A DNA stretch of 64,000 nucleotides from Symbiodinium natans (lineage: Eukaryota > Sar > Dinophyceae > Suessiales > Symbiodiniaceae). The DNA is taken from assembly GCA_905221605.1 (NCBI GenBank), contig CAJNDS010001480.1, positions 62,001 through 126,000 on the forward strand, written 5' to 3'. Position 1 is the first letter of the stretch, and each line of letters begins with the position of its first letter. The position numbers and the translations under genes are program-made. This document shows positions 43,655 through 53,660 of this stretch, one piece after another. Below the pieces are notes generated by a model, which was not told the origin of the DNA, did not search any database, and worked only from the letters and a program-made list of their open reading frames with translations.

Positions 43655-45060
43655 CTAAACCCTAAACCCTAAACCCTAAACCCTAAACCCTAAACCCTAA
43701 ACCCTAAACCCTAAACCCTAAACCCTAAACCTCTCAGTGCGGTTTGGGGCATACCTTATTGCTCAATAGGCCAATAGCTCTTCCTTGGGGCCCTGGTCCG
43801 CGGATGCAAGCTTGAAAGTCCAATTAAATTTAAAAGAGTAGCCGCCCCTTTTTCAGGGCTTGGGGAGTAAGGTTTAGGGGTTCAGATATACCACAAACGG
43901 AATCGCAAGGAGTGGGGCAGGTATGCCGAGGGAATACGGGCAGCAGGCCCATGTAATCCTACTAGCCGCGGTATTTGCGAAGTCCCTATACGGAGTTCCC
44001 TGTTTTGCCCACCAGGGTTTGTTTTTGAGAGGAAGGTCCATACTAAGGGTTCCTCCCTCACCACTCTGGTAGTGAAGGGCTTTTCCACACTGGCTGTCTG
44101 GCCCCTAAGCCCTAACTCCAAGACCCTAAGCCCCAACCCCTAAAGTTGCCTGTCCCACTCGTGGGTCCAGGGTTTAGGGTTCAGGGTTTAGGGTTTGCTC
44201 ACCGAGGCACCACACTTTCATTGCGGACGGGGGCGATGGGGAGAAGGTCCGGCACTGTTTGTGGAGGGCTTTGGGTTTTGGGGCTCAGGGCCGCCGAAAC
44301 CTGAAGCCCCAAACCCTAAACCCTAAACAGCCCTAAACAACTCTACACAACCCTAAACAACCCTAAACCCCTCAATCCTAAACCCCAAGCCCTAACCCTA
44401 ACCACATCGTAAGTCCTGGCGCCCTAGCCCTCAGAACCCCAGACCCTAAACCCCAAACCCTGCACCCCAAACCCCCCAACCCCTAGACCAAACCCCCCTG
44501 AACCCTAAACCCTAAACCCTGAACTCTAAACCCTAAACCCTGAACCCTGAACCCTGAACCCTGAACCCTGAACCCTCCTTGCTCCCGACGGCTGCCTAAG
44601 CTTCCGAGAAGGTTCCCCAGGTATCTTTCCCCATGGAAAGGGCCCTTCTTCCCTTACAGGTTTAGGGTTTAGGGTTTAGGGTTTAGGGTGTGCTTACCCT
44701 AAATCTTTGGAGCCCTGACCCTATAGCTAAACCCCGAACGTTGCGGCACGGATACCTTAACCCTAAACCCTACACCCTTAAAAGCACTCAGACCCATAAA
44801 CGCTCCGCCTCACTACCCCGAGCGTCAGCTGGCCTCAAACTCGACCCGTCGCACGTAGACTTGAGCAGTTTGACAGTTCCTCCCTGAATTACAGCGTCTG
44901 GGGTGCAGGGTTTAGGATCTGGACCTAGAGATACGTAGAATGCAAACAGGCCCCACATACCCTAAAACCCCAAACCCAAACCCTAAACCCTAAACCCTAA
45001 ACCCAAACCCTAAACCCTAAACCCTAAACCCTAAATAAGTCTCGTTGGGGCATCCGGCAG

Positions 45061-45153
45061 GGGAACAGAGACAAAGCCTTATCAGAGTTTGGCCCGAGTC
45101 AAAGACTGGTCCACGAAAGTTTCCCTTGGGGAGTAAATGAACTTCTGGTCCAT
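45061..45153 (+). CDS. Exon-like island, unassigned
   Basis: From CCGGCAG the frame reads GNRDKALSEFGPSQRLVHES then FPWGVNELLVHM. CCCTAAA upstream, TTTAGGG downstream. Confidence 0.45.
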
Positions 45154-45496
45154 ATGGGTTTAGGGTTTAGGGTTTAGGGTTTAGGGTTTAGGGTTTAGGG
45201 TTTAGGGTTTAGGGTACCTGAAGGGTGATGATAGTCGCAGATGGTGCAAAGAGCTCTTGTTTGCTCTCGGGTTTCATTTAGTCCCCAAGTGCCTGGCTCT
45301 CTCCTTCTCTGGCTGTGCAATGATCCTAGGCAGGCCTTTGGAACATTTTTCATTTTCCCTTATAGGGAATGTTTTTTTCAGATGGTCCCTAAACCCTAAA
45401 CCCTAAACCCTAAACCCTAAACCCTAAACCCTAAACCCTAAACCCTAAACCCTAAACCCTAAACCCTAAACCCTAAACCCTAGGATCAGTCCGGAG

Positions 45497-45559
45497 CTTC
45501 AAGTCCTTGCGGCCGCGACGCAGACACCCCTGCCATGCCTCATGGGAGCGAAGCCGCCG
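45497..45559 (+). CDS. Exon-like island upstream of the RRM gene
   Basis: Between CCGGAG and GTCCTG, 21 codons read LQVLAAATQTPLPCLMGAKP then P. Clean AG and GT borders and phase 0. It may be a 5' exon of the RRM gene. Confidence 0.5.
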
Positions 45560-45568
45560 GTCCTGTGT

Positions 45569-45753
45569 CTTGGCAGCCCAGTGATACCCTTTACCCTTTC
45601 TTTGGTTCTGGTTTCCCTTATAAAGAAACCCTAAACCCTAAACCCTAACCCCTAAACCCTAAATGCTAAACCCCTTTTTGGTTCTGGTTTCCCTTATAAG
45701 AGTAACCAACCCAAAAAGAACTTAAGGGTGCCCTTAGTATAATATGGTTACTG
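45569..45753. mobile_element. Family 3 TIR element split by a telomeric insertion
   Basis: The element is interrupted by a CCCTAAA-rich insert (45624-45676) bounded by exact 23-base copies of element sequence (45601-45623, 45677-45699). Removing insert and one copy gives a normal-length element. Confidence 0.82.
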
Positions 45754-45928
45754 CGCTGCTAAGGTGTTGGTGGCAGCCTTGCCAGCCCACGATTCTATAT
45801 CCCTGTTGGTGATTTTTTTTTTAAATTTTTGTTTAGATAAAAACCTAAGATAGCATTAATAATATTATTTTCTTTATTGAGGTTCTAAGGGCAGCATAGG
45901 ACTGCTGTGTCCAAATTCTCCACTCCAG

Positions 45929-46013
45929 ACATCACAGAGTCCCCTGAGCCACCTTCGGCGATGGCGCAGGGGCCAACAAACCCATTTGCCCCAGACGCCC
46001 CGCGGGAGGCAGG
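45929..46013 (+). CDS. Exon-like island upstream of the RRM gene
   Basis: From CTCCAG the frame reads ITESPEPPSAMAQGPTNPFA then PDAPREAG, proline-rich and probably disordered. The donor GTTCAG starts a long TTTAGGG array. Likely the same gene as the RRM. Confidence 0.5.
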
Positions 46014-46174
46014 GTTCAGGGTTTAGGGTTTAGGGTTTAGGGTCTAGGGTTTAGGGTCTAGGGTCTAGGGTTTAGGGTTTAGGGTTTAGGGTTTAAGGTT
46101 TAGGGTTTAGGGTTTAGGGTTTAGGGTTTAGGGTTTAGGGTTTGGGGTTTAGGGTTTAGGGTTTAGGGTTTAGG
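46014..46174. repeat. Long TTTAGGG array
   Basis: About 22 units with TCTAGGG variants, between two exon-like islands of the RRM gene; its last unit gives TTTAG at the next island. Confidence 0.95.
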
Positions 46175-46243
46175 GAGACTCGTCGGCTCCCATCAAGGGA
46201 CCTGGGCCGTGCGGACAGCCAACTCATGGGCTGGTTGCAGACA
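46175..46243 (+). CDS. Exon-like island with a telomere-derived splice acceptor
   Basis: The preceding TTTAGGG array ends TTTAG|GGAG, so the repeat would supply the acceptor. Reads ETRRLPSRDLGRADSQLMGW then LQTLT, and is followed directly by the introner-like element. Confidence 0.4.
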
Positions 46244-46350
46244 CTTACACTTACTTAGCCAACAGCTGGACTTTAATTTTGGTTGGGTTTCCTTATTTCG
46301 TAGGAATAATGATGTTTAACCTTTTTCCCCGTGGTTATTGGAGAAGTAAG
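46244..46350 (+). mobile_element. Introner-like element, copy 1
   Basis: Begins TTACTTAGCCAACAGCTGGA and ends GGTTATTGGAGAAGTAAG directly at the 5' edge of the exon at 46351, so it supplies the splice acceptor. Two more copies occur at 46563 and 60385. Introners are known in several algae and dinoflagellates; membership here is inferred. Confidence 0.78.
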
Positions 46351-46473
46351 GACAATGTCAACAGGCAGGAGGGGAGAACTGCCAAGGACCAGGAAGTGTC
46401 GGAGGATCTGGCACGGGGCTCGACAGAGGACCCGCAGCAGGCGGCCAGAAGGTTTCAGGATGGTAAGACCACT
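46351..46473 (+). CDS. Mei2-like RRM gene, exon before the RRM
   Basis: Forty-one codons in phase 0 read DNVNRQEGRTAKDQEVSEDL and on to RRFQDGKTT, with a GTCACT donor. KTT joins to VMLRNIP of the next exon, reproducing the TTVMLRNIP start of Mei2-type RRMs. The acceptor (GAGAAGTAAG) is the 3' end of an introner-like element at 46244-46350. Confidence 0.8.
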
Positions 46474-46562
46474 GTCACTTGCTTCGCCTAACCCTAAACC
46501 CTAAACCCTAAACCCTGAGCCCTAAGCCCTAAACCCTAAACCCTAAACCCTAAACCCTAAAC

Positions 46563-46663
46563 CCTAACCTTTAGTTGAACTTTAAACTTCTTGGGCTTCC
46601 TTTCTTAGTAGGAATACTAAAGTTTAACCTCCTTTTTCCCCCCTTGGTTATTGGAGAAGTAAG
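46563..46663 (+). mobile_element. Introner-like element, copy 2 (5' end replaced by telomeric repeat)
   Basis: Starts TTAGTTGAACTTTAAACTTC after a CCCTAAA array and ends GGTTATTGGAGAAGTAAG exactly before VMLRNIP. The intron 46474-46663 is therefore telomeric repeat plus this element. Confidence 0.8.
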
Positions 46664-47131
46664 GTCATGCTCCGCAACATCCCCTGTCGCTACAGAAATG
46701 AGGATCTGCTGAGTGAGGTTATGGAGGCGGGGTTCACCGGAAAGTTCGACTTCTTCTACCTTCCCAAGGACTTCAACTAAACCCTAAACCCTAAACCCTG
46801 TACCCTAAACCCTAAACCCTAAACCGTCTTCTACCTTCCCAAGGACTTCAAGAGCAAGCTGAATCGTGGCTATGCCTTCATCAACTTCCATTCCAGTCAG
46901 GTGGCAGAGGAGTTCGCTCTGGCCTTCCACAATCGAAAGCTGAGCCTGTACGACTCGAGCAAGATTGCAGAGGTCGTTCCGGCCACAAAGCAGGGCTATC
47001 AGGTGCATCGGTCCGAGTTCGAGCATGAAAAGGGCTGGACTAAGGTTCGTGACTGTCATTTCAAGCCCAATTTCTTCCCGCGGGATGCCGCCGAACATGA
47101 GGGTGGGGATTGCGAGAAGGTTGAAGGTTGA
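46664..47131 (+). CDS. Mei2-like RRM (RRM_2 type) exon with a telomeric insertion in it
   Basis: Reads VMLRNIPCRYRNEDLLSEVM, GKFDFFYLPKDF, then after an insertion KSKLNRGYAFINFHSSQVAE and LAFHNRKL, ending at TGA 47129-47131. LRNIPxxY, DFFYLPxDF and NxGYAFINF are hallmarks of the C-terminal RRM of Mei2-like RNA-binding proteins (family knowledge), which are common in dinoflagellates. The frame is broken after KDFN by a 50-base CCCTAAA-rich insert (46777-46826) flanked by exact 25-base copies of the coding sequence. Removing 75 bases between any equivalent points of the two copies restores the frame, for example CCAAG|GA...CCAAG|GA with a GA donor. So it is a very short new intron or a disabling lesion. 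Cell role (RNA binding) is inferred. Confidence 0.85.
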
Positions 47132-47417
47132 GGGTTTCGGTTTGGAAAGTGGTCCGAGCAAGTAGGATGTACTGTGCATGACGGCGTGATCACTGTGATC
47201 ACTGTGCCTGCAGCTTGCGACACCCGAGAGCAACACAGAGCAACAAACCCTAAAACGCCTAAAACCTAAACCCTCGATCTAACCTAGTCTTGGCCCTCAT
47301 TTAGTGCAAGCACGTTTGCAATATTCTGCAGTGGAGCGACCCGTAAATCTCAAGGGCTCAGAATTTTTTAGCAGCCGAGCCAGTAGAGCGAGTGACTCTA
47401 CGGCGAATTATGGCACT

Positions 47418-47522
47418 TGGGGGTTTAGGAAAATAAGGGACCCCAATAAAGACCCCTAAATAAAGGGATCCCCTTCTAATCAGGACCCCAATGAGGTGCC
47501 CCTAATTGCGTAACCCCCCCCC
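47418..47522. mobile_element. Family 5 TIR element
   Basis: TTGGGGGTTTAGGAAAATAA ... CCCCTAATTGCGTAACCCCC, followed by a C and an A homopolymer. Confidence 0.72.
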
Positions 47523-47625
47523 CAACAAAAAAAAAAAAAAACTAAACCCTAAACCCTAGACCCTAAACCCTAAACCCTAAACCCTAAACCCCACTTCATT
47601 ATAGACAGTTCGCGTGTGTCGCCAG

Positions 47626-47662
47626 TTCTTCCGGCCGGGTTGTCCGCAGACCCCAGTCGCAG
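47626..47662 (+). CDS. Short exon-like island
   Basis: TCGCCAG, then FFRPGCPQTPVA, then GTCTGG. Both borders present; no family recognised. Confidence 0.35.
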
Positions 47663-47995
47663 GTCTGGAATTCGTTGCCTTGTGTTTGTTTGTCTTGTCT
47701 CTGAGTCTGAGTGGTGCAGCGACTTCGGATAGAGTTGGGTTTAGGGTTTAGGGTTTAGGGCTTAGGGTTTAGGTTTTAGGGTTTAGGTTTTAGGGTTAGG
47801 GTTTAGGGTATAGGTCATTCCAGAGTTCTTGGAGACTGGACAGACTGTATGATTATGGCAGCATGCATTTTCGCTGTTGACAGCGCTGGTGGGAGTGAGA
47901 CTGAAAGCACTAGCCCTAAACCCTAAACCCTAAACCCTAAACCCTAAACCCTAAACCCTAAACCCTAAACCCTAAACCCTAAACTAAGCCCCAAG

Positions 47996-48124
47996 AATCC
48001 TCTGGTTCTTCCGGTCAAATTCCCGCCAGTCATCGGTACGGTTTTTGTTGCGTTCGCTCCTGTGTTTGATGCGCCTTTCGGGAACATGGGAGAAGCCGCT
48101 ATAGACTCAAAACCTACCACATAG
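47996..48124 (+). CDS. Possible C-terminal exon
   Basis: From CCCCAAG the frame reads NPLVLPVKFPPVIGTVFVAF then APVFDAPFGNMGEAAIDSKP and stops at TAG. CCCTAAA upstream, TTTAGGG-like downstream. Hydrophobic centre but too short to call a membrane segment. Confidence 0.45.
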   Translation, partial: NPLVLPVKFPPVIGTVFVAFAPVFDAPFGNMGEAAIDSKPTT

Positions 48125-48339
48125 CAGCCTTTGGGTAGGGTTTTGGGATTTTAGGGTTCAGGTTAGGCCGGTTAGGCGGCAGTCTTTCACAGAAAATAGC
48201 CAGCAGAAGTTCTGGGAGACGGGACACTCGTGGGAATCCATGGGCGACGCCCCCCCCGCCGCCGGCCCCCAACCCTCAACCCTCAAAAGGGAGCCCAGAT
48301 GACAAGGGCCAAACAAAAGCCTTCATAGGGTTCAGGGTC

Positions 48340-48463
48340 TACAGGGTGGGGCCCCCTAGTTATAAGTAGAGTTATAAGGGCCCTAAATTGGGTTATAAGG
48401 ACCCTAAGTTAGGTTATAAGTCCCTTAACTACAGTTAGTATAGTAAGGGGGCCCCACCCTCTA
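48340..48463 (-). mobile_element. TIR element (family 1), copy 10
   Basis: Right end has CCCTCTA instead of CCCTGTA, a single TIR mismatch; flanks restore GGGTCTAGGGTTT. Confidence 0.9.
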
Positions 48464-48482
48464 GGGTTTGTGTCCTTCACAG

Positions 48483-48604
48483 ATCCCTTCATGGTCCCTG
48501 ATTTCGGGGGCCTCTGTTCTGCAGGGGAGCCCCCCGTCGAGATCCCGTCCCAAGCCAGAATTCAGTTTGACAGCGACGGCCGAGTCGGGTTGCCATCTTC
48601 CAGG
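48483..48604 (+). CDS. Exon-like island, unassigned
   Basis: From TTCACAG the frame reads PFMVPDFGGLCSAGEPPVEI then PSQARIQFDSDGRVGLPSSR. It lies 20 bases after a 124-bp MITE. An internal CTGCAG at 48520 is an alternative acceptor. Confidence 0.45.
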
Positions 48605-48762
48605 GAAAAAAAGGGGGCAAGGAACGTTTTTTCAGTGCTTTGCGGGTACTCCTCAAATACTTCCGAGGGATCCGTAAGGCACAGGTCTTAAGGTCTTGGG
48701 CGCTGATTGCGATGGCCCCGTTGTGGATGCTCGTGCTGATAGACTCTGATAGACATAATCAG

Positions 48763-48834
48763 GTGCGAATTGTCAAGCCCGAGTTCCCAATTCCTTATGA
48801 AGAACTCGTAGGTTGCGGGCTCTACAGGTCATAA
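48763..48834 (+). CDS. Possible C-terminal exon
   Basis: After TAATCAG the frame reads VRIVKPEFPIPYEELVGCGL then YRS and stop TAA. Confidence 0.4.
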   Translation: MRIVKPEFPIPYEELVGCGLYRS

Positions 48835-50109
48835 GTGGAGGCATGAAGGGCCCAAATGGGGTTTGGGGTTCAGCCTTTAGAGTACTATCACCCTGGTCGA
48901 AAGTTGACCAGCTACAGTGATAAGTTATATACCCGAAACCTCAAACAACCTAACCCTAAACCCTAAACCCTAAACCCTAAACCCTAAACCCTAAACCCTA
49001 AACCCTAAACCCTAAACCCTAAACCCTAAACCCTAAACCCTTACTATGGCAAGGGGGCCCTCCTTAGCAGACTCCGCCCTCCGTGGAAGGCGGTTGCTCC
49101 GCCAAGAACCTCACTGTCGCGGCCAGCTCCCGGACGGATTTGGTTTAGGGGTTTGGGGGTTTGGGGCTTTGGGGCTTTGGGGGGGTTTTGGGGCTTTGGG
49201 GCTTTGGGGGTTTGGGTTTTGGGTTCAAGGCGAGCCTCCCGAACCTGCACAGACGGGTCACGAGGCGTCTTGTCTCTCACAGGGCTGCTTAAGGCTTCCG
49301 GGGTTTCGTTTTAGGCCAAGATCCCCAGAAGACTTGTTCCACGCGGTTTGGGCTTTGCTTTTAGGGTGTTAGGGTTTCAGGATTTAGGGTAAGTTCAGGC
49401 CAAGTTGTCTCATAACCCAAGCTACTATTTGGCCGGCATCGTTTTGTTGGTGTATCAAGGGGTTAGGACTCGTAATCCCTTCCCTCTTTTATTAAGCGCA
49501 TGCCCTAAACCTAAACGTCACAGAAGCCTTGACCCTCAGCCGAAAGGGCCTACGCACTTTCAGCGCTGCTCTAGATGGTTCAATTTGGACCCCGAACCCT
49601 AATCCCTATACCCCCTGAACCCTCAACCCGAACCCAAACCATCATCGGGCTCTAAGATCCTAACATCCTGGGCGGGCAGCAGGACGATGACCCTCGGCGA
49701 GCCTGAGGGCCCTTGCCAGCATGCGTCTCTAAACCCCAAATACCCCAATCGCCAAACCCTTCAATCTGCAACTCTTCAGATTAAACTTTGAACCCTAAAC
49801 CCTGAACCCCAAACCTTACACCCTAAACCCTGAAACCTTCTACCCTAAACCCTTCTACCCTAAATCCCCTAACTCCTAAAACCCTAAACCCTAAATCCCT
49901 AAACCCTAAACCCTAAATCCTAAACCCTAAACCCCAAGCAATCTCCATATGGACCCTGAAAGTGACAACGGTATCCGAGACACGCACATGGTGCGCAGAA
50001 AAAGCTGCACGGGAGGGATGGCGGGCTGTGAAAGGTTTACTGCTGCCTTGCACCGTGCAATGCCGCAGTCCTCTAAACTCGATGAACCCCATAAACCTTT
50101 ATATAAACG

Positions 50110-50217
50110 TTGGGATGTTCCCCCTTATACGAACAGTCCTTAATGGGGAATAGGGATTGTAGAAGCTCCTATTGTAATACCCATTGAGGACTGTTCGTAT
50201 AAGGTGGAACATCCCAA
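50110..50217. mobile_element. Family 2 TIR element
   Basis: Long TIRs; CGAACAG on the left is matched by CTGTTCG on the right where other copies have CTAACAG, another mirrored substitution. Confidence 0.82.
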
Positions 50218-50722
50218 GGTTACTACGTAGGCCCTTCTTTTTTGCTGTCCCTTATTGTGTTTCACGTTTTGGGTTTAGGGTTTTAGGGTTTAGGGTTGTA
50301 GGATTTAGGATTTCTTTCTCAGAGGCTTTTAATTTAAGGGCCATCCCGTCCGAAGCCTGCGCACCCCCCCCCCCCCCCCCTCCCAAGACAAAAACGATAT
50401 CAAACGCTGCTAGACCAGTCAAGTGGGTGCTGACAAGTGGTTTGTGGTTTTGGGGTTTAGGGGCTTAGGGTTTTCTCCTTCTGTTAGCTTGATTTCAGTT
50501 CCCAAGCAGAGAACTGAGTTTATTTGCAGACCCCACCTGTCCCTTTCCCTTCCCCCTGTATTCCCGAAAAAGGTTGAACATGTACTGGGGCCCTTGAATG
50601 TATAGGCCTTTGCCGGACAAAGTTGGGGTCCTTCTATTGAGCCCCTAAACCCTAAACCCTAAACCGTATACCCTATACGCTATACCCTATAAACCCTAAA
50701 CCCTAAACCCCTGCTGGAGCAG

Positions 50723-50791
50723 GCAGCAGAAGATTTCGCCTGACGTGGTCACGGGAGCGATGGAGAAGTACGGACTGAAGTTGGCGCGGGG
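50723..50791 (+). CDS. Exon-like island, unassigned
   Basis: Reads QQKISPDVVTGAMEKYGLKL then ARG, between CCCTAAA and TTTAGGG repeats. Confidence 0.45.
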
Positions 50792-51132
50792 CTTAGGATG
50801 GAAAGCTGGGGTTTAGGGTTTAGGGTTTAGGGTGTAGGGTTTAGGGTTTAGGGTTTAGGGTTTACGGGGACATTTTCGGAAGCGCTTTAGGTGGGCTCTG
50901 GGGAACTTCAGGAGTAACCCCCCCCCCCCCCCCCCCCCAGATTCCCCTTGGTCTCCAAGTTCGAAAGCACCAAAGGTGTTTGACTTTGTGTGTCTAGCGT
51001 TTAGGGTTTAGGGTTTGGGGTTTAGGGTTTAGGGTTTGGGGTTTAGGGTTTAGGGTTTAGGACTTAGGGTTGAGGATTATGCGTTTCTTCAAAGAATCGG
51101 CACCAATGCTCCCCACATCAGGCGGTGATACC

Positions 51133-51154
51133 ATATATATATATATATATATAT
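51133..51154. repeat. (TA)n microsatellite
   Basis: About 11 TA units in otherwise unique AT-rich sequence. Confidence 0.85.
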
Positions 51155-51728
51155 CTGTGTTTCTTATATTTATATACATAAACATACACGACCCGAAGCC
51201 CTAAACCCTGAATCCTTAAACCCTCCATCATGGAATCCCTAGAATCATAATCCTTCCGAGGGTCAGGGTACTTGTAACCCACAATCATAACTGCACTTGT
51301 AAAGGCCCCTTAAGTCCTCTAGTAGGTTAAAGTATCAGACTTAAACCATAAACCCTAAACCCCAAACCCCAAACCCCAAACCTCAAACCCCAAACCCCAA
51401 ACCCCAAACACCAGACCCTAAACCCTAAACCCTAACCCCTACCCCTAAACCCTAAACCCTAAACCCCACAATCAAAACCCTAAACCCCTAAAGCTCCAAA
51501 CAGGAGCGGCCGGATATCTGCATGGACCATGAGCTCTCCGCGTGAGCGACACGCGGAGCATATGCAGTGCCAGGCCAGGGACGCCCTGAATCCATTTCGG
51601 TTTGGGGTTTAGGGTTTAGGGTTTTGTTTAGGGTTTAGGGTTTAGAGTTTAGAATTTAGGGTTTAGGGGTTCAGGGAGTTTAGGGTTTAGGGTTTAGGGT
51701 TTGGGCAGTTTAGGGTTTAGGGTTTAGG

Positions 51729-51829
51729 ATGGGATGTTCCCCTTTATGCTAACAGTCCTTAGTAGGTATCATCATCGGGGGCACCAGGATCCCTATCCAG
51801 GACTGTTAGTATAAGGGGGAACATCCCAA
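51729..51829. mobile_element. Family 2 TIR element
   Basis: TIRs of about 30 bases (GGGATGTTCCCC...TAACAGTCC) around an approximately 40-base interior, flanked by TTTAGGG repeats on both sides. Confidence 0.82.
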
Positions 51830-51955
51830 GGTTTAGGGTGACCCTAAACCCTAAACCCTAAACCCTAAACCCTAAACCCTAAACCCTAAACCCTAAACCC
51901 GGGTATGCGGTGTATATGAGACTGGGGCTTGATTACCTAGCTGCCAGGTGGAGAG

Positions 51956-52142
51956 CTTGGTAGCCCGGTCGTACCCTTTACCCCATTTTGGGTTCAAGGT
52001 TCCCTTTATGAAGTCACCGACCAAAGAGGTTTAGGGTTTAGGGTTTAGGGTTTAGGGTTTAGGGTTTAGGGTTTAGGGTTTAGGGTTTAGGGTTTAGGGT
52101 TTAGGGTGCCCCTATTATAATATCGTCACTGGGCTACTGAGG
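51956..52142. mobile_element. Family 3 TIR element expanded by a TTTAGGG array
   Basis: CTTGGTAGCCCGGTCGTACC ... CACTGGGCTACTGAG with about 11 TTTAGGG units (52029-52106) in place of the usual AAAAAGGGTGCCC interior. Confidence 0.8.
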
Positions 52143-53230
52143 GTTTGGGGAATCCAAACCCTGGGTAGCTTGGGATAGAATATTAGGGGCGCCTTGTTTG
52201 TGTCCTGATTGTGAAGGAATCCTACTATTTGGAGTCTATACTACGGGTCCCTTATCTTAAGGATCTCCCCTTTCGTGGGGTGAGAAGAGGGTTATTCTCG
52301 GAAGGCCAACCTTGAACCCTAACCCCTAGACCCTGATTGCTAAGCCCTAAGCCTTTTCTCAGGATGGTTCGGGCCGTCCCTAAACCAAAGTACTTGCGGT
52401 TTAGGGTTTAGGGTTTAAGGGTTTATGAGTTTAGGGTTTAAGGGCTTATGAGTTTAGGGTTTAGGGTTTAGGGTTTAAGGGTTTATGAGTTTGGGGTTTA
52501 GGGTTCAAGGTTTGGGGTTTAGGGTGTGCGTGCAGGGTCCTTACTCTATAGTTGTGTCGCTGTTGTTTGTTCATCTGCGTGGATGGAGGTGCGTCTGCAC
52601 ATATACACCCTAAGCCCTATACTCCACGTCTAAAATACTCAGGAAACGGAGAGAAATAGAGAGATAGAGAGAGACCAAACCCTAAACCCTAAACCCTAAA
52701 CCCTAAACCCTAAACCCTAAACCCTAAACCCTAAACCCTAAACCCTAAACCCTAAACCCCAGACCTTTGGGGGATTTGGGGAGTTTAGGCTTGAGGGAGA
52801 CAGGGCTCAGGGTCTGGGCTTTGCTTAGGCTTTAGGTTCCCTAAACCCTAGATCCTCAACCCCTAAACACAATCCCTTTACTATAAACCTTATGCCCTAG
52901 AACCCTAAACCCTAAACCCTAAACCCTAAACCCTAAACCCTAAACCCGCCTAAACACAATCCCTTTACCCTAAACCCTAAGCCCTAAACCCAAAGATCCT
53001 AAACCCTAGACTTCGAACCCTGGCCCTGAGCAGCGGTGCAGAATTTAGGTGGGGCCCATGGCGGTCTAGCGTTTGGGGCTTAGGGTTTAGGGTTTAGGGT
53101 CGAGAGCAGGATTGTGCCTAAAACCTCAACCCTGAGCCCTCAACTGTGTTTATAAAATAGGGTTGTGGGTTTGGGGTTTGGGGTTTTGGCGGGCCGACGG
53201 TGGCCATGTAGTCGCACTCACCCCCCGCAG

Positions 53231-53323
53231 AGGCAGAAGCATATCTGAGATGGACCAGTGTCTATAGAAGAAGTTCCATGGCGGGCGACCCGCTATCGTT
53301 TAAGCTCCTCATAGGACAAAGGT
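53231..53323 (+). CDS. Exon-like island ending in a stop
   Basis: From CCCCGCAG the frame reads AEAYLRWTSVYRRSSMAGDP then LSFKLLIGQR and stop. No repeats inside. Confidence 0.4.
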
Positions 53324-53516
53324 AGCCGCTAGCCCCAGCACTGGGCAGGGCAACTATTGTTCTGCTGGCGCCAGGGCTAGTTCACTGGACTTGCACTTCG
53401 CCTCTACATTCCTAAGCCCCCAAACCCTAAACCCCAAACCCTAAACCCCAAACCCCAAACCCTTCCTAGGGTTTAGGGTTTAGGGTTTAGGGTTTAGGGT
53501 TTATGGTTTACGGCTT

Positions 53517-53660
53517 TATATTGGTTGGTGGTCTCTTTAAGTCGGGTTTCTGTTTTGTAGGGGGTTCTGATTAGGGTATCTAGGGCTGTATGAAGGCATA
53601 GGGGCAACAGGTAAAAAGGCCACCGGCCTTTGGAACTTTTGGAACCTAGAACCCTTAGGG
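53517..53660. repeat. Family 9 dispersed repeat, second copy
   Basis: GGTTGGTGGTCTCTTTAAGT, GGGTTTCTGTTTTGTAGG and GCCACCGGCCTTTGG match the 41.8 kb copy. Confidence 0.62.

Noticed and set aside
46805-47236. 143-codon minus-strand frame
   Set aside because: It is antisense to the Mei2-like RRM exon, whose conserved motifs fix the plus strand.
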